DNA of 11,690 nt. Source: Lentisphaerota bacterium (GTDB lineage Bacteria > Verrucomicrobiota > Kiritimatiellia > RFP12 > UBA1067). The notes below the pieces were generated by a model, which was not told where the DNA came from, searched no databases, and saw nothing but the letters and a program-made list of their open reading frames with translations. The translations under genes and the position numbers were made by a program. Below are positions 1 through 7,950 of the stretch, one piece after another. The stretch lies in NCBI GenBank assembly GCA_022839525.1, contig JALHET010000136.1:1035-12724 (forward strand), written 5' to 3'. Position 1 is the first letter of the stretch, and each line of letters starts with the position of its first letter.

Positions 1-2
1 GG

Positions 3-998
3 CTGGTTCTCGGCATTGTGTTTGTGCTCATCCTCGATCATCTGGAGGATAAAATCGTCGGCATTTCGGATATCGAGCAGCGCTTGCGTCTCAAGACGTT
101 GGCCGTGTTGCCGCATGTCCGCCGCAAGAAACGCGAGCAGTTAGCCCGTTTGGTGGCGGACGACAAGTTTTCTCAGTTTGCCGAGGCGATCGCCGGGCTC
201 AGGAATTTGCTGGACTCACCCCGTTATCAGGAAATGTCGAAAGTCCTGCTCTGTATGAGTACGCAGCCGGGGGAGGGAAAGACAATCACCTCGTGTGGTT
301 TGGCGATGTCGTGCGCGCAAAGCGGGCAGAAGACGTTGTTGGTCGACTTCGATATGCGCCGTCCGCGGCTCGCGAAGATTTTTGAGAAGAAGAATACGGA
401 TTTCCAAAGCCTGCCGCACACTTTGGCCAAAGCGGATGTGTCGCTGTTTGAAACATTGCCGACTCCTTCCGGCTACGAGAACCTTGACATCGTGTTTTCC
501 AAGGCGTCCTCGGAATTGAGTCCGGCTACTCTCATGGGCAGTGGCGTGATTGTAGACTTCTTTTCGTGGGCACGCGAGCATTACGACCGTGTGGTTATCG
601 ATTCGCCGCCTTTTGGCATCGTCGGTGATGTCATGGTGCTCGCCTCACTCGTCGATGCGGTGATGATCATGTGCTGCCCTGACCGGACACGCTTCCAGCC
701 GATCAAGCATGCGGCCCGCCACCTGACAGAGTCCGGTGCCCGTGTGATTGGCGTGATCGTGAATGATTTGGACTTTGGGCGCCGCAACCAATTCAGCCAG
801 TATGATTATCATTACCGTTACGTCTACCGGTACACGTCGCGGTATGGCGCGTACGGACAAGGAAAGAAGATGCGAATGGGTGAGAAAAAAGCACCCGGTT
901 CTGGAGGTGCGGCAGTGGATGACGATGACGACCTTACGCCGTCGAGGGTATCCGTCCGGCAGGACGTCGTTGATGTGTCGATGACCGATGACGAATAG
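3..998 (+). CDS. Wzc/CpsD-type polysaccharide tyrosine autokinase (C-terminal part, 5' end outside window)
   Basis: This is the cytoplasmic kinase half of a bacterial tyrosine (BY) kinase that controls chain length and export of surface polysaccharide. The frame is open to the window edge. The first visible residues (LVLGIVFVLIL) look like the end of the second membrane helix of a Wzz domain, so the GTG at 18 is probably internal. Numbering from that GTG, an oligomerisation-like stretch EAIAGLRNLL is near 57-66, Walker A (PGEGKT) at 84-89, Walker A' (LLVDFDMRRPR) at 107-117 and Walker B (VVIDSPP) at 192-198. Eight tyrosines lie between 262 and 279, the usual autophosphorylation cluster. About 45 further residues follow, basic and then acidic with five consecutive Asp, which is longer than the usual end. 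rfbB starts 12 bases after the stop, so the genes are probably co-transcribed. The assignment is firm; which polymer it serves cannot be seen. Confidence 0.93.
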   Translation: MVLGIVFVLILDHLEDKIVGISDIEQRLRLKTLAVLPHVRRKKREQLARLVADDKFSQFAEAIAGLRNLLDSPRYQEMSKVLLCMSTQPGEGKTITSCGLAMSCAQSGQKTLLVDFDMRRPRLAKIFEKKNTDFQSLPHTLAKADVSLFETLPTPSGYENLDIVFSKASSELSPATLMGSGVIVDFFSWAREHYDRVVIDSPPFGIVGDVMVLASLVDAVMIMCCPDRTRFQPIKHAARHLTESGARVIGVIVNDLDFGRRNQFSQYDYHYRYVYRYTSRYGAYGQGKKMRMGEKKAPGSGGAAVDDDDDLTPSRVSVRQDVVDVSMTDDE

Positions 999-1010
999 GA
1001 TGGTGTAGGT

Positions 1011-2102
1011 ATGCGGAGAATCATGGTTACGGGGGGAGCCGGTTTCATAGGTTCGGCGGTGATTCGCCACTTGCTGCGGGGGACTGACTATCGGGTTCTC
1101 AATGTCGACGTGCTGACCTATGCCGGCAATCTCGAGTCCCTGAAGAGCGTGGCGGACAATCCCCTCTACCAGTTTGTTCAGGCGGACATTTGTGACCGCA
1201 GTGCGGTCGGCCGGGCGTTTGAGATGTTCCGCCCTGATGCGGTGATGCATCTCGCGGCCGAGTCGCATGTGGACCGGTCGATCGACGGGCCTTCGGCCTT
1301 TATTCAGACGAACATCGTCGGAACGGCCACGCTGCTGGAGGCGGCCACAGCGTTTTGGCGGAATTTACCGGAGGGTTCGCCCGGGAAAGCGGCCTTCCGT
1401 TTTCAGCACATCTCGACCGACGAGGTGTATGGCTCTCTGGGGGCGGAAGGTCTCTTCACCGAGTCGACGCCTTACGATCCAAGATCGCCGTATTCTGCCA
1501 GCAAGGCCGCTTCGGATCATCTCGTTATGGCATGGCATCACACCTATGGGTTGCCGGTGGTGATCACGAACTGTTCCAACAATTATGGCCCGTTCCATTT
1601 TCCCGAGAAACTGATCCCGCTGATCATTCTGAATGCATTGGACGGGAAAACGCTTCCGGTTTACGGAACAGGCGACAATGTGCGCGATTGGCTTTACGTC
1701 GAAGACCACGCAAAAGCGTTGTGCCGCGTGCTCGAAAAAGGCGTGTCGGGGCAGACCTACAATATCGGCGGCAACAACGAGCGGACCAACCTCCAAGTGG
1801 TGGAGGCGATTTGCGAGGCGCTGGATGCCCTGCAACCCAAGCGTATGGCGGAACTCCGCCTTTGCTCATTTAAAGAGTTGATCACGTTTGTGCAGGATCG
1901 TCCCGGTCACGACAAACGGTATGCGATCGATGCGACCAAAATAAAGACGGAGTTGGGCTGGATGCCGGAGGAGAATTTCGATTCCGGTATCGTCAAGACG
2001 GTTCAGTGGTATCTCGATAACGACTGGTGGTGGCGTCCGATCCGGGAAAAAAAATATGCAGGCCAGCGGCTTGGCGCGGCATGTGCTGGGAAGAAGAAAT
2101 GA
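1011..2102 (+). CDS. rfbB: dTDP-glucose 4,6-dehydratase
   Basis: This cytoplasmic, NAD-dependent enzyme converts dTDP-glucose to dTDP-4-keto-6-deoxyglucose, the second step of dTDP-L-rhamnose and related deoxysugar synthesis. The 363 residues match the family's usual length of about 340-360. It is an extended short-chain dehydrogenase. The NAD-binding glycine motif TGGAGFIGS is at 7-15, [11 protein letters not shown] at 80-90, the Thr-Asp-Glu catalytic set (ISTDEVYG) at 134-141, the YSASK catalytic Tyr/Lys at 161-165, and the C-terminal [11 protein letters not shown] sugar-nucleotide motif at 297-307. The ATG at 1011 puts the glycine motif in the usual place; an AGGA about 10 bases upstream is a weak ribosome-binding site. 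The last ~15 residues (rich in Lys and Ala) are poorly conserved in character. It lies between the kinase and rfbA, as expected in an exopolysaccharide or O-antigen locus. Confidence 0.96.
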   Translation: MRRIMVTGGAGFIGSAVIRHLLRGTDYRVLNVDVLTYAGNLESLKSVADNPLYQFVQADICDRSAVGRAFEMFRPDAVMHLAAESHVDRSIDGPSAFIQTNIVGTATLLEAATAFWRNLPEGSPGKAAFRFQHISTDEVYGSLGAEGLFTESTPYDPRSPYSASKAASDHLVMAWHHTYGLPVVITNCSNNYGPFHFPEKLIPLIILNALDGKTLPVYGTGDNVRDWLYVEDHAKALCRVLEKGVSGQTYNIGGNNERTNLQVVEAICEALDALQPKRMAELRLCSFKELITFVQDRPGHDKRYAIDATKIKTELGWMPEENFDSGIVKTVQWYLDNDWWWRPIREKKYAGQRLGAACAGKKK

Positions 2103-2172
2103 CAGGGCCGGGTGTTTGAGGCGATTCGTTCCGGGAAGTTCTGAAACGGCGGGTTCACTTTTAATTAATAAT

Positions 2173-2178
2173 AAGGAG
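2173..2178 (+). promoter_or_regulatory. Ribosome-binding site fixing the rfbA start
   Basis: AAGGAG lies 6 bases before the ATG at 2185, in an AT-rich leader (TTAATTAATAATAAGGAG). The frame stays open upstream to an ATG at 2056 inside the end of rfbB, but that would add 43 residues unlike any thymidylyltransferase. The site decides the start at 2185. Confidence 0.85.
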
Positions 2179-2184
2179 AGTGTT

Positions 2185-3072
2185 ATGGCGACGACACGTA
2201 AAGGGATTATCCTTGCAGGTGGGGCTGGTACCCGGCTTTATCCGGTCACCCGAGTGATCTGTAAGCAGTTGTTGCCGGTCTATGACAAGCCGATGGTCTA
2301 TTACCCGTTGTCGACATTGATGCTTGCGGGTATCCGCGAGGTGTTGATCATCTCGACGCCTGAAGCGACGCCCGCCTTTAGGCAACTGCTGGGCGATGGC
2401 GCGCAACTCGGTATGCGTTTGAGCTATAAGGTTCAGGAAACGCCGAACGGGTTGGCGCAGGCTTTTGTGTTGGGGCGAGAGTTTATTGGAAGTGATCCGG
2501 TTTGCCTGGTTCTAGGCGACAACATTTTTTACGGCGACGGTCTGCGGCGCATGTTGGTTGAAGCCAACGCCGCGGACGGTGCGACAGTGTTTGGGTATTA
2601 CGTGACGGATCCCGAGCGTTACGGTGTGGTCAGTTTCGACCATACGGGGAAAGTCGAGACGATTGAGGAGAAGCCGGTGCGGCCGAAATCCAATTACGCG
2701 GTGGTGGGGCTCTATTTTTACGATAATAGGGTTGTTGATATTGCGGCCAACCTGAAGCCTTCCGCACGCGGCGAGTACGAGATCACCGATGTCAACCGCA
2801 TGTATTTGCAGCAGGGGCACCTGAACGTCAAGGTGATGGGACGCGGGTTCGCTTGGCTTGACACGGGGACACACGATTCGCTTGCCGATGCAACGGCGTT
2901 TGTAAAAGCCATACAGGATCGCCAAGGCCTCAAGATCGCCTGTCTTGAGGAGATCGCCTGGCGGATGGGATTCATAGGCCGTCCCCAGTTCGAACAGTTG
3001 GCTGACTCCTTACGCAAATCAACCTATGGCGAATACCTTGCGCGGTTGCTTGCCCAAGAGGCTCCTGTTTAA
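2185..3072 (+). CDS. rfbA: Glucose-1-phosphate thymidylyltransferase
   Basis: This cytoplasmic nucleotidyltransferase makes dTDP-glucose and pyrophosphate from dTTP and glucose-1-phosphate, the first step of dTDP-deoxysugar synthesis. It supplies the substrate of the upstream dehydratase. From the ATG at 2185 it has 295 residues, the standard size for RfbA/RmlA. The N-terminal nucleotide-binding signature [11 protein letters not shown] is at 10-20, followed by [17 protein letters not shown]. The metal and substrate motif [11 protein letters not shown] is at 110-120, EEKP at 161-164, GEYEITDVN at 196-204 and [10 protein letters not shown] at 224-233. The stop is followed by a 321-base gap, so the sugar-nucleotide operon appears to end here without rfbC or rfbD. 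These may lie elsewhere, or the keto-sugar may feed another deoxysugar. Confidence 0.97.
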   Translation: MATTRKGIILAGGAGTRLYPVTRVICKQLLPVYDKPMVYYPLSTLMLAGIREVLIISTPEATPAFRQLLGDGAQLGMRLSYKVQETPNGLAQAFVLGREFIGSDPVCLVLGDNIFYGDGLRRMLVEANAADGATVFGYYVTDPERYGVVSFDHTGKVETIEEKPVRPKSNYAVVGLYFYDNRVVDIAANLKPSARGEYEITDVNRMYLQQGHLNVKVMGRGFAWLDTGTHDSLADATAFVKAIQDRQGLKIACLEEIAWRMGFIGRPQFEQLADSLRKSTYGEYLARLLAQEAPV

Positions 3073-3129
3073 GGGTGTGTGGTGCTGCGGGGAGGCCGGA
3101 TGAAAGGCTTCGGGCGCGTATGCCACGCT

Positions 3130-3196
3130 GTGGCCGTTGAGCGAGACGTACACGCTTTGCGTGTATGCCCCGCTCGCGAATCTGGGTCACGGCCAC
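3130..3196. repeat. Large imperfect inverted repeat / stem-loop
   Basis: The inner arms 3138-3154 and 3160-3176 pair over 17 positions with two A-C mismatches and two G-T wobbles around a 5-base loop (CTTTG). The core TACACG/CGTGTA and the outer GAGCG/CGCTC are perfect. An outer stem, GTGGCCGT at 3130-3137 with ACGGCCAC at 3189-3196, is perfect over 8 pairs, with a 12-base bulge on the 3' side only. No T-run follows, so it is not a standard intrinsic terminator. It could be an RNA-level structure ending the rfbA transcript, a REP-like palindrome or part of a small mobile element. Confidence 0.6.
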
Positions 3197-3281
3197 GCCG
3201 CACGGGCACAGGCCGACGGGTGGATCATATATCCGGTGTTGCAGGGAGACCTTTTCGGATGCGAGTGGTTTTCAACAAACC

Positions 3282-3303
3282 TTCTCCCGTCACGCGGGGA
3301 GGG
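3282..3303. repeat. Small GC-rich hairpin
   Basis: TTCTCCC pairs with GGGAGGG (five Watson-Crick pairs plus two G-T wobbles) around an 8-base loop. This resembles the common CTCCC/GGGAG intergenic palindromes of GC-rich genomes. No T-tract follows on the + strand, so termination is doubtful. Confidence 0.4.
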
Positions 3304-3341
3304 TAGGGTGTTTGAAAAAAGCCCAGATACGAAATCAAACG

Positions 3342-3372
3342 TTTTCAATTCGCATGTCATGTATAGTATACT
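3342..3372 (+). promoter_or_regulatory. Possible sigma-70-like promoter before the glycosidase block
   Basis: The AT-rich segment just upstream of the 3394 gene contains TATAGT (3362-3367) and TATACT (3367-3372) as possible -10 boxes. TTTTCA (3342-3347) or TTCAAT (3344-3349) could be the -35 box; TTCAAT is 17 bases before TATACT. GTATAGTATAC (3361-3371) is a near-perfect palindrome that could also be an operator. The match is by eye only, and promoters in this group are poorly defined. Confidence 0.35.
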
Positions 3373-3393
3373 CATACGTAATGGGGGGACATT

Positions 3394-5733
3394 ATGCGAC
3401 ACGTTCGGACGGCTGTTTTCGGCATGGCATTAGGAGTGTGGCTCACCGGTACGGTTCGGGCTGCCGAGTGGCGGATACTTAAACCGGTCTCCCCGACGCC
3501 GGCGTATGCGGTGGCGGCACAGGAGTTCCAGAAGATTTATGAGGCGGTGACGGGTACGCGTCTGGCGATTGTCACAGAACCGGATGCGGCCGCGAATCTT
3601 GTTGTGATCGGGTCGGACAGCGTGAACCCATTCTGCCGGACTGCCGTCGAACAGAAAATTATTCCTTCGATGGACGTGGGCGTGGACACGGACGGCTACC
3701 GGATCAGGTCTGCCGAAAAGGATGGTCGGCATTATCTCTTTCTCGCGGGTGGCACTGGGCGCGGCACGCTCTATGCGGTCTACGACTTCTTCGAGCGGCA
3801 GGCGGGATGCCGTTATTTCTGGGATGGCGACATCATCCCGAAACAGGCGGTGATCCGGATGGACGGTCTCGACGTGAGCGAGTCGCCGCGTTTCGCCTAC
3901 CGCGGCCTCCGCTATTTCGCGCACCGCAGTCTCGACCGCTTTCAGGCGGAACACTGGGGGCCGAAGCAGTGGGAACAGGAGATCGATTGGATTCTGAAGA
4001 AACGCCTCAACCTTTTCATGTTGCGCATCGGTATGGACGACGTGTATCAGAAAGCGTTTCCTGACATCGTTCCGTACCCGCCGACCAATGCGCCGCTGCC
4101 TGAGGCGGTCGCGCGCTCCTACAACGACCGGACGACCGCGTGGCCGCTCCAGTATCGCGGAGAACTCCGCAAGCATATCCTGCAATATGCCCGCGACCGC
4201 GGGCTGATCCATCCGGAAGACACCGGCACCATGACTCACTGGTATAGCCGCACGCCGCACGCCTTTCTCGAAAAGGTCAACCCGGGGTTTACGCCTCAGG
4301 CGACCAAGGGATATGCGGAGAAAACCGGGCTTGTCTGGGACATCCGGGACGACCGCAACCTCGACAACTACTGGAAACTCACGCAGGCACACGTCAACCA
4401 TTACGGGAGCCCCCAGATGTTTCACACCATCGGGCTTGCCGAACGCAACGTTTTCACCAACCGCGCGGACAATCTGGAGGTGAAGCTCTATGCCTACCGG
4501 CGGATCATTGCGAAGCTCCGCGAGCACTATCCGACGGCACCCATGCTGATCGCCTCATGGGATTTGTATCACCCGGGATGGCTGGGGCCGGAAGTGCAAC
4601 GCCTGCTGGATCAGTTAAACCCTGAGAACACGCTGATTTTCGACTATACGTCGGATCTGCCGCATTGGCATGATCAGGTGCCTGATTTCAGGGAATGGGG
4701 CGTGGTCGGCAAGTTTCCTTGGGTCTTCGGCATTTTCCACGCTTATGAATGGGAGAACGAGTTGCGCGGCAATTACGGCGCCATCCGCGAACGTATGCCT
4801 ATCGCAGCCGCCGACCCGATGTGCAAAGGGTTCGTCTACTGGCCGGAGAACTCCCACAGTGACAGCCTGATGCTGGAGTTTTTCACGAGGAACGCCTGGC
4901 GGCCCGACACGCTGACGCCCGAGGCCCTGTTGCCTGTCTTTTGCCGCGACCGCTATCAGGCGGCGGCGGAGCCGATGCTTAAGGCGTGGCAGGGGGCGCT
5001 GCCGCTGATCACGTCACACGTCGAATTACCGCCCGAGTTTCGCAGCCTCGCAACTTTTGCGGGACGTGCGGTGACACCGGAGCGGACAGGGGAGATGCTG
5101 GCGAAGTGCGCGAAACTGGAACCCCGGATGAAGGCGGTTCCCGCCCTTTGCCGTGCGCTGGCGGAGTTGCCGTACGGGACGGGCAACGCATTGGCCGACC
5201 GCGACATGATCGATCTGGCGCGGACTGTGGCGGGGCGGACCTTCAGTTACGCACTCTACCGCTATGTGATCGCCCAAGGCGAGTGGGCGCAGGGCAAGGC
5301 CGATGCCGCTGCTGTGAAGGCGGCGGGCGGGCGATGTACGGCCATCCTGACCGCGCTGCGCGATATCCTCGCGCTGCATGACGACTATTCGATGAACGTC
5401 TCCATGGCCAAACTCCAGGCCATCCATCCGCTCAACCCCTGCTTTGAACAAGCGCTCAAAGGCAACGCGGAGAACGGCTATTGCCGGACATACATCTACG
5501 AGCTGTGCAACGAGTACTATCTGCCGCAGTTGGCGCTCTACACGAAATGGGTCGATGAGCGTGTGGCCAGCGGCGACACGAAGAGTCCGATGAAACCCGC
5601 GAAGGCCTTGCCGATGAAGGAAATTGTTGACGGCTTTTACGCCAAGCCGCTTATCGAGATGACACCCCGCGCGCCACGCACACGGGAGGCGTACCGGGCG
5701 GTGATGGGGCGGCTGGCGGAGATGAGTTGGTGA
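3394..5733 (+). CDS. Secreted alpha-N-acetylglucosaminidase-like (GH89/NAGLU-like) glycosidase
   Basis: This is probably an exported enzyme acting on alpha-linked N-acetylglucosamine or a similar sugar in complex glycans. The 779-residue protein starts with a Sec signal peptide (RHVR, a hydrophobic stretch to about 21, likely cleavage VRA|AEW). An alpha/beta domain like those preceding GH67, GH20 and NAGLU barrels follows at about 28-165, ending in GRGTLYAVYDFFERQAGCRYF. The barrel at about 170-510 shows NAGLU-type landmarks: WEQEIDW (193-199), YGSPQMFHTIGLAER (337-351, Glu350 where NAGLU has its FNE motif), SWDLYHPGW, FDYTSDLPHW, PWVFGIFHAYEW, and VYWPEN (481-486, Glu485 at the position of the second catalytic Glu of GH89, followed by the AWRPD block). 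The remainder to 779 is helical, as in NAGLU. Alternatives are a DUF4838-type or a new glycosidase family. GGGGGGA before the ATG is a weak ribosome-binding site. It leads a run of exported genes. Confidence 0.72.
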   Translation: MRHVRTAVFGMALGVWLTGTVRAAEWRILKPVSPTPAYAVAAQEFQKIYEAVTGTRLAIVTEPDAAANLVVIGSDSVNPFCRTAVEQKIIPSMDVGVDTDGYRIRSAEKDGRHYLFLAGGTGRGTLYAVYDFFERQAGCRYFWDGDIIPKQAVIRMDGLDVSESPRFAYRGLRYFAHRSLDRFQAEHWGPKQWEQEIDWILKKRLNLFMLRIGMDDVYQKAFPDIVPYPPTNAPLPEAVARSYNDRTTAWPLQYRGELRKHILQYARDRGLIHPEDTGTMTHWYSRTPHAFLEKVNPGFTPQATKGYAEKTGLVWDIRDDRNLDNYWKLTQAHVNHYGSPQMFHTIGLAERNVFTNRADNLEVKLYAYRRIIAKLREHYPTAPMLIASWDLYHPGWLGPEVQRLLDQLNPENTLIFDYTSDLPHWHDQVPDFREWGVVGKFPWVFGIFHAYEWENELRGNYGAIRERMPIAAADPMCKGFVYWPENSHSDSLMLEFFTRNAWRPDTLTPEALLPVFCRDRYQAAAEPMLKAWQGALPLITSHVELPPEFRSLATFAGRAVTPERTGEMLAKCAKLEPRMKAVPALCRALAELPYGTGNALADRDMIDLARTVAGRTFSYALYRYVIAQGEWAQGKADAAAVKAAGGRCTAILTALRDILALHDDYSMNVSMAKLQAIHPLNPCFEQALKGNAENGYCRTYIYELCNEYYLPQLALYTKWVDERVASGDTKSPMKPAKALPMKEIVDGFYAKPLIEMTPRAPRTREAYRAVMGRLAEMSW

Positions 5734-5734
5734 G

Positions 5735-5742
5735 AAAGGAGG
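5735..5742 (+). promoter_or_regulatory. Strong ribosome-binding site, out of register with the following gene
   Basis: AAAGGAGG sits right after the stop of the preceding gene. It is 8 bases before an ATG at 5751, ideal spacing, but that ATG is not in the frame of the long gene that follows. The first in-frame ATG, at 5764, is 21 bases away. One G fewer in the GGG after the 5751 ATG would join the two. Confidence 0.75.
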
Positions 5743-5763
5743 ACGGGAAAATGGGACAAGTCG

Positions 5764-7893
5764 ATGCTTGCGCTTGCGGGCGGAATCGGACTGTTGGGCG
5801 GGGGATGCGGAACGCCTGGGGATCAGGAGGCGGATCGTCTGGTGACCCGCACCGATTTCAGGACACCCGAAAAAATACGGCCTCCGGAAATCCTTGGACG
5901 CCGTTTCTGGAACGTCATGAACCATTTGCCTCCGCAGTCGTCACAGGCCAAGGCCATGGAAAAACATGTCTTGAACGAGCCCATGGTGCGTGACGCGGCG
6001 CAGGTGTATCACGTCGAAAACCTTCTCGCAAAGGGGGGCGACGGCTTTACGGTGAATGGTGAAAAGCTGCTCGCGCTCCAGCCTGCCCGGAATGTGCCGT
6101 TCATGGTGGCTTCGTCGGCCGGACGCCCGCCGTTTCGGGTGATGGAGGACTTCCGCGTTGATAAAAGACTCTATGAGGACTGGAAAAAAACGTATCCGAA
6201 CTTCATGGGTTTCTGGGCCGGCTCGGAATGGGACAATCAATATACCACCTGCCTGAACAGCGAAAACGCCGAAGCGTTTGCCCGGAAGTTCCACTGCTCC
6301 GACACCGCTGTGAAACGGATGAACGGGATATTGGCGCGGGCGCGGAACGACAAGGACAGCGCCACAGCCGGGCTGCGCGCGTGTTACGACGCCCTGAGAC
6401 GCTACTACTTCGATGATCCGGAGAAAATGATTTTTCTCAGGGCCGCATGGTGTCTGGACCACTATGCGCTTGAATGGGGAGCCGGCATGGTGGTTTTGGA
6501 GACGACCAACACCGGCCCGTACCGTCACCAACCCTCGCTGTTTTATACCCGCGGCGCCGCGCGGCAATACGGCAAGCCGTGGCAGTGGTATATCGCGACA
6601 TTTTATAACGGCTACAGCAGCAAGGGCAAGTGGTCGGTCAACAACGAGCCTAACGGATTGGGTACGACGAGCCGCGACGAGCCCTACCAGGAAGAACACT
6701 CTGGGCCGACGTGCGGCATGTCGGTTTCGCTGAGCCGGCGGGACAAGTATCTGGCCTATTTCGCGGGTGCCAGTTTCATCCAACACGAGGACTGGCCGCG
6801 TGCGTATTGCCAGCGCCAGGAGGGGAATCCCGGAGAGTGGGTGCTCGCTCCGCACGGGGAATCCATGAAGGAATGGTACGCATTCACGCAGCGGCACCCG
6901 GACCGGGGGACGAGTTACGCTCCAGTGGCTTTTTTGGTGCCATTCAATCAGGGTATGCCTAATTATGGCGGGAGACCGTGGTCACGTTTTAAGGAGGAAC
7001 GCCCGGACGTGATGATCGACGCCTTCATGTATACGGTCGCGCCTTTCACTCAGGACGTGAAGAACGGCAAAGAGGGGTGTCTGGCCAACAGCGAGTTCGG
7101 CGACGGTTATGACGTGCTCGTGCCTGATCCGCCCAGCGGGCCGGTCAGGCTGGACACGCTGCTGGATTACAAGGTGGCCATCCTTCTCGGCAAATGTGAT
7201 ATCCAAGCCCCTCTGGCCGCACGGCTGATGGACTATGTCAGGAAGGGCGGGACCCTGGTAGTCAACAGCAGGCAAACGGGAGGCTGCTTTCCGCAGGGGT
7301 TCACCGGCGTCATCCCGAGCGGGAAGTCTGTCCCGGTTGAAGGCCGTGTTTTCCCGGCGGGCGATGCAGCCATCGAGTTGGGGCAACCCTACGATTACGA
7401 GCCGGTCGAACTCGCCGGGGCGAAGCCGTTCTGGCGCGATGAGAAAGGCGGCATTCTCGCGAGCGTGAATGCCTTTGGCCGCGGCCGGGTTGTATTGACG
7501 ACGGTGGACTTCATGCTTCCCCGCGAGCCCGCACGTTTTTGCGCCTCAGCGACCGCCAAAGCGCCGCTGGTCGAGTTGCTGATGCGGCGGATTGTCAGGG
7601 AGGCCCTTCCGGTGGGGATCAAAGGCGATATCGAATATGGTTTGAACAAGGTGCCGGACGGCTGGTGGGTCTATCTGATCAACAACAAGGGCGTGACGAA
7701 GTTTACCGAAACTGCGGAAACGCTGGATCCTTCCGCGACAGCGACGGTCACGGTGGATCTGCGCGCGCTGCGGGTTTCCGGCGCGCGTGAATTGCGCGGT
7801 GACGTCCCGATTGCCATCGGCCGGGAACGGAATGTGATCACGGTCGAGGTGCCGCCGGGAGACATCAGGGTCATTAAGATCACAACGGAATAA
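5764..7893 (+). CDS. Putative glycoside-hydrolase-like lipoprotein, function unknown
   Basis: This 709-residue protein begins with a short hydrophobic stretch ending LLGGGCGT, a probable but imperfect lipobox with Cys15 as the lipidated residue. It is therefore likely anchored in a membrane facing the periplasm or outside. The middle (about 110-380) is rich in aromatic and acidic residues, with TIM-barrel-like strand ends: NFMGFWAGSEW (146-156), MVVLETTNTGPY (242-253) and WQWYIATFYNGY. Glu155 and Glu246 are candidate catalytic acids, but this is only a guess. Residues about 385-510 (VAILLGKCDIQAPLAARLMD, then YVRKGGTLVVNSRQTGG) resemble the flavodoxin-like trimerisation domain of GH42-type beta-galactosidases. 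A beta-sandwich-like C-terminus starts near 635 (GWWVYLINNKGV). No family was recognised with certainty. The true start may be the ATG at 5751 if one base there is in error. It lies 30 bases after the GH89-like gene and probably shares its transcript. Confidence 0.65.
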   Translation: MLALAGGIGLLGGGCGTPGDQEADRLVTRTDFRTPEKIRPPEILGRRFWNVMNHLPPQSSQAKAMEKHVLNEPMVRDAAQVYHVENLLAKGGDGFTVNGEKLLALQPARNVPFMVASSAGRPPFRVMEDFRVDKRLYEDWKKTYPNFMGFWAGSEWDNQYTTCLNSENAEAFARKFHCSDTAVKRMNGILARARNDKDSATAGLRACYDALRRYYFDDPEKMIFLRAAWCLDHYALEWGAGMVVLETTNTGPYRHQPSLFYTRGAARQYGKPWQWYIATFYNGYSSKGKWSVNNEPNGLGTTSRDEPYQEEHSGPTCGMSVSLSRRDKYLAYFAGASFIQHEDWPRAYCQRQEGNPGEWVLAPHGESMKEWYAFTQRHPDRGTSYAPVAFLVPFNQGMPNYGGRPWSRFKEERPDVMIDAFMYTVAPFTQDVKNGKEGCLANSEFGDGYDVLVPDPPSGPVRLDTLLDYKVAILLGKCDIQAPLAARLMDYVRKGGTLVVNSRQTGGCFPQGFTGVIPSGKSVPVEGRVFPAGDAAIELGQPYDYEPVELAGAKPFWRDEKGGILASVNAFGRGRVVLTTVDFMLPREPARFCASATAKAPLVELLMRRIVREALPVGIKGDIEYGLNKVPDGWWVYLINNKGVTKFTETAETLDPSATATVTVDLRALRVSGARELRGDVPIAIGRERNVITVEVPPGDIRVIKITTE

Positions 7894-7894
7894 C

Positions 7895-7915
7895 GCGGTT
7901 CCTTTTTGGATCCGC
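7895..7915. other. Short hairpin after the lipoprotein gene
   Basis: GCGGTTCC pairs with GGATCCGC around a TTTTT loop, with one T-T mismatch in eight positions. It begins one base past the stop codon. There is no T-tract on its 3' side, so it may be a weak terminator or an mRNA-stabilising stem between two genes. Confidence 0.35.
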
Positions 7916-7950
7916 CCACATGTTAACGGGACGGTAAAAAAGGAGAACCA

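Larger units (their letters stand above)
3073..3393. other. 321-base intergenic region between polysaccharide and glycosidase genes
   Basis: No convincing gene lies here. The region contains a large imperfect hairpin (3130-3196), a small GC-rich hairpin (3282-3303) and a probable promoter close to 3394. One forward frame (about 3104-3270) is open with coding-like codons and reads GAYATLWPLSETYTLCVY and onward, but it has no good start and runs through the hairpins. It may be a decayed gene end or a by-product of the palindrome. No tRNA or riboswitch fold was recognised. Confidence 0.6.

Noticed and set aside
2056..2184. Longer rfbA start at 2056
   Set aside because: The added 43 residues overlap the end of rfbB and do not resemble the family, and the strong ribosome-binding site is at 2173-2178.
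3130..3196. Integron attC site
   Set aside because: The fold is suggestive, but the conserved outer core sites and an integrase gene are not visible.
3430..4527. 365-codon open frame on the - strand
   Set aside because: It lies wholly inside the GH89-like gene, is rich in Arg/His/Val without motifs or a signal, and is the expected antisense by-product of GC-rich codon use.
5026..6897. Long - strand open frames (5026-5925 and 5941-6897)
   Set aside because: Both are antisense to the two glycosidase-like genes, low-complexity in composition, and lack credible ribosome-binding sites.
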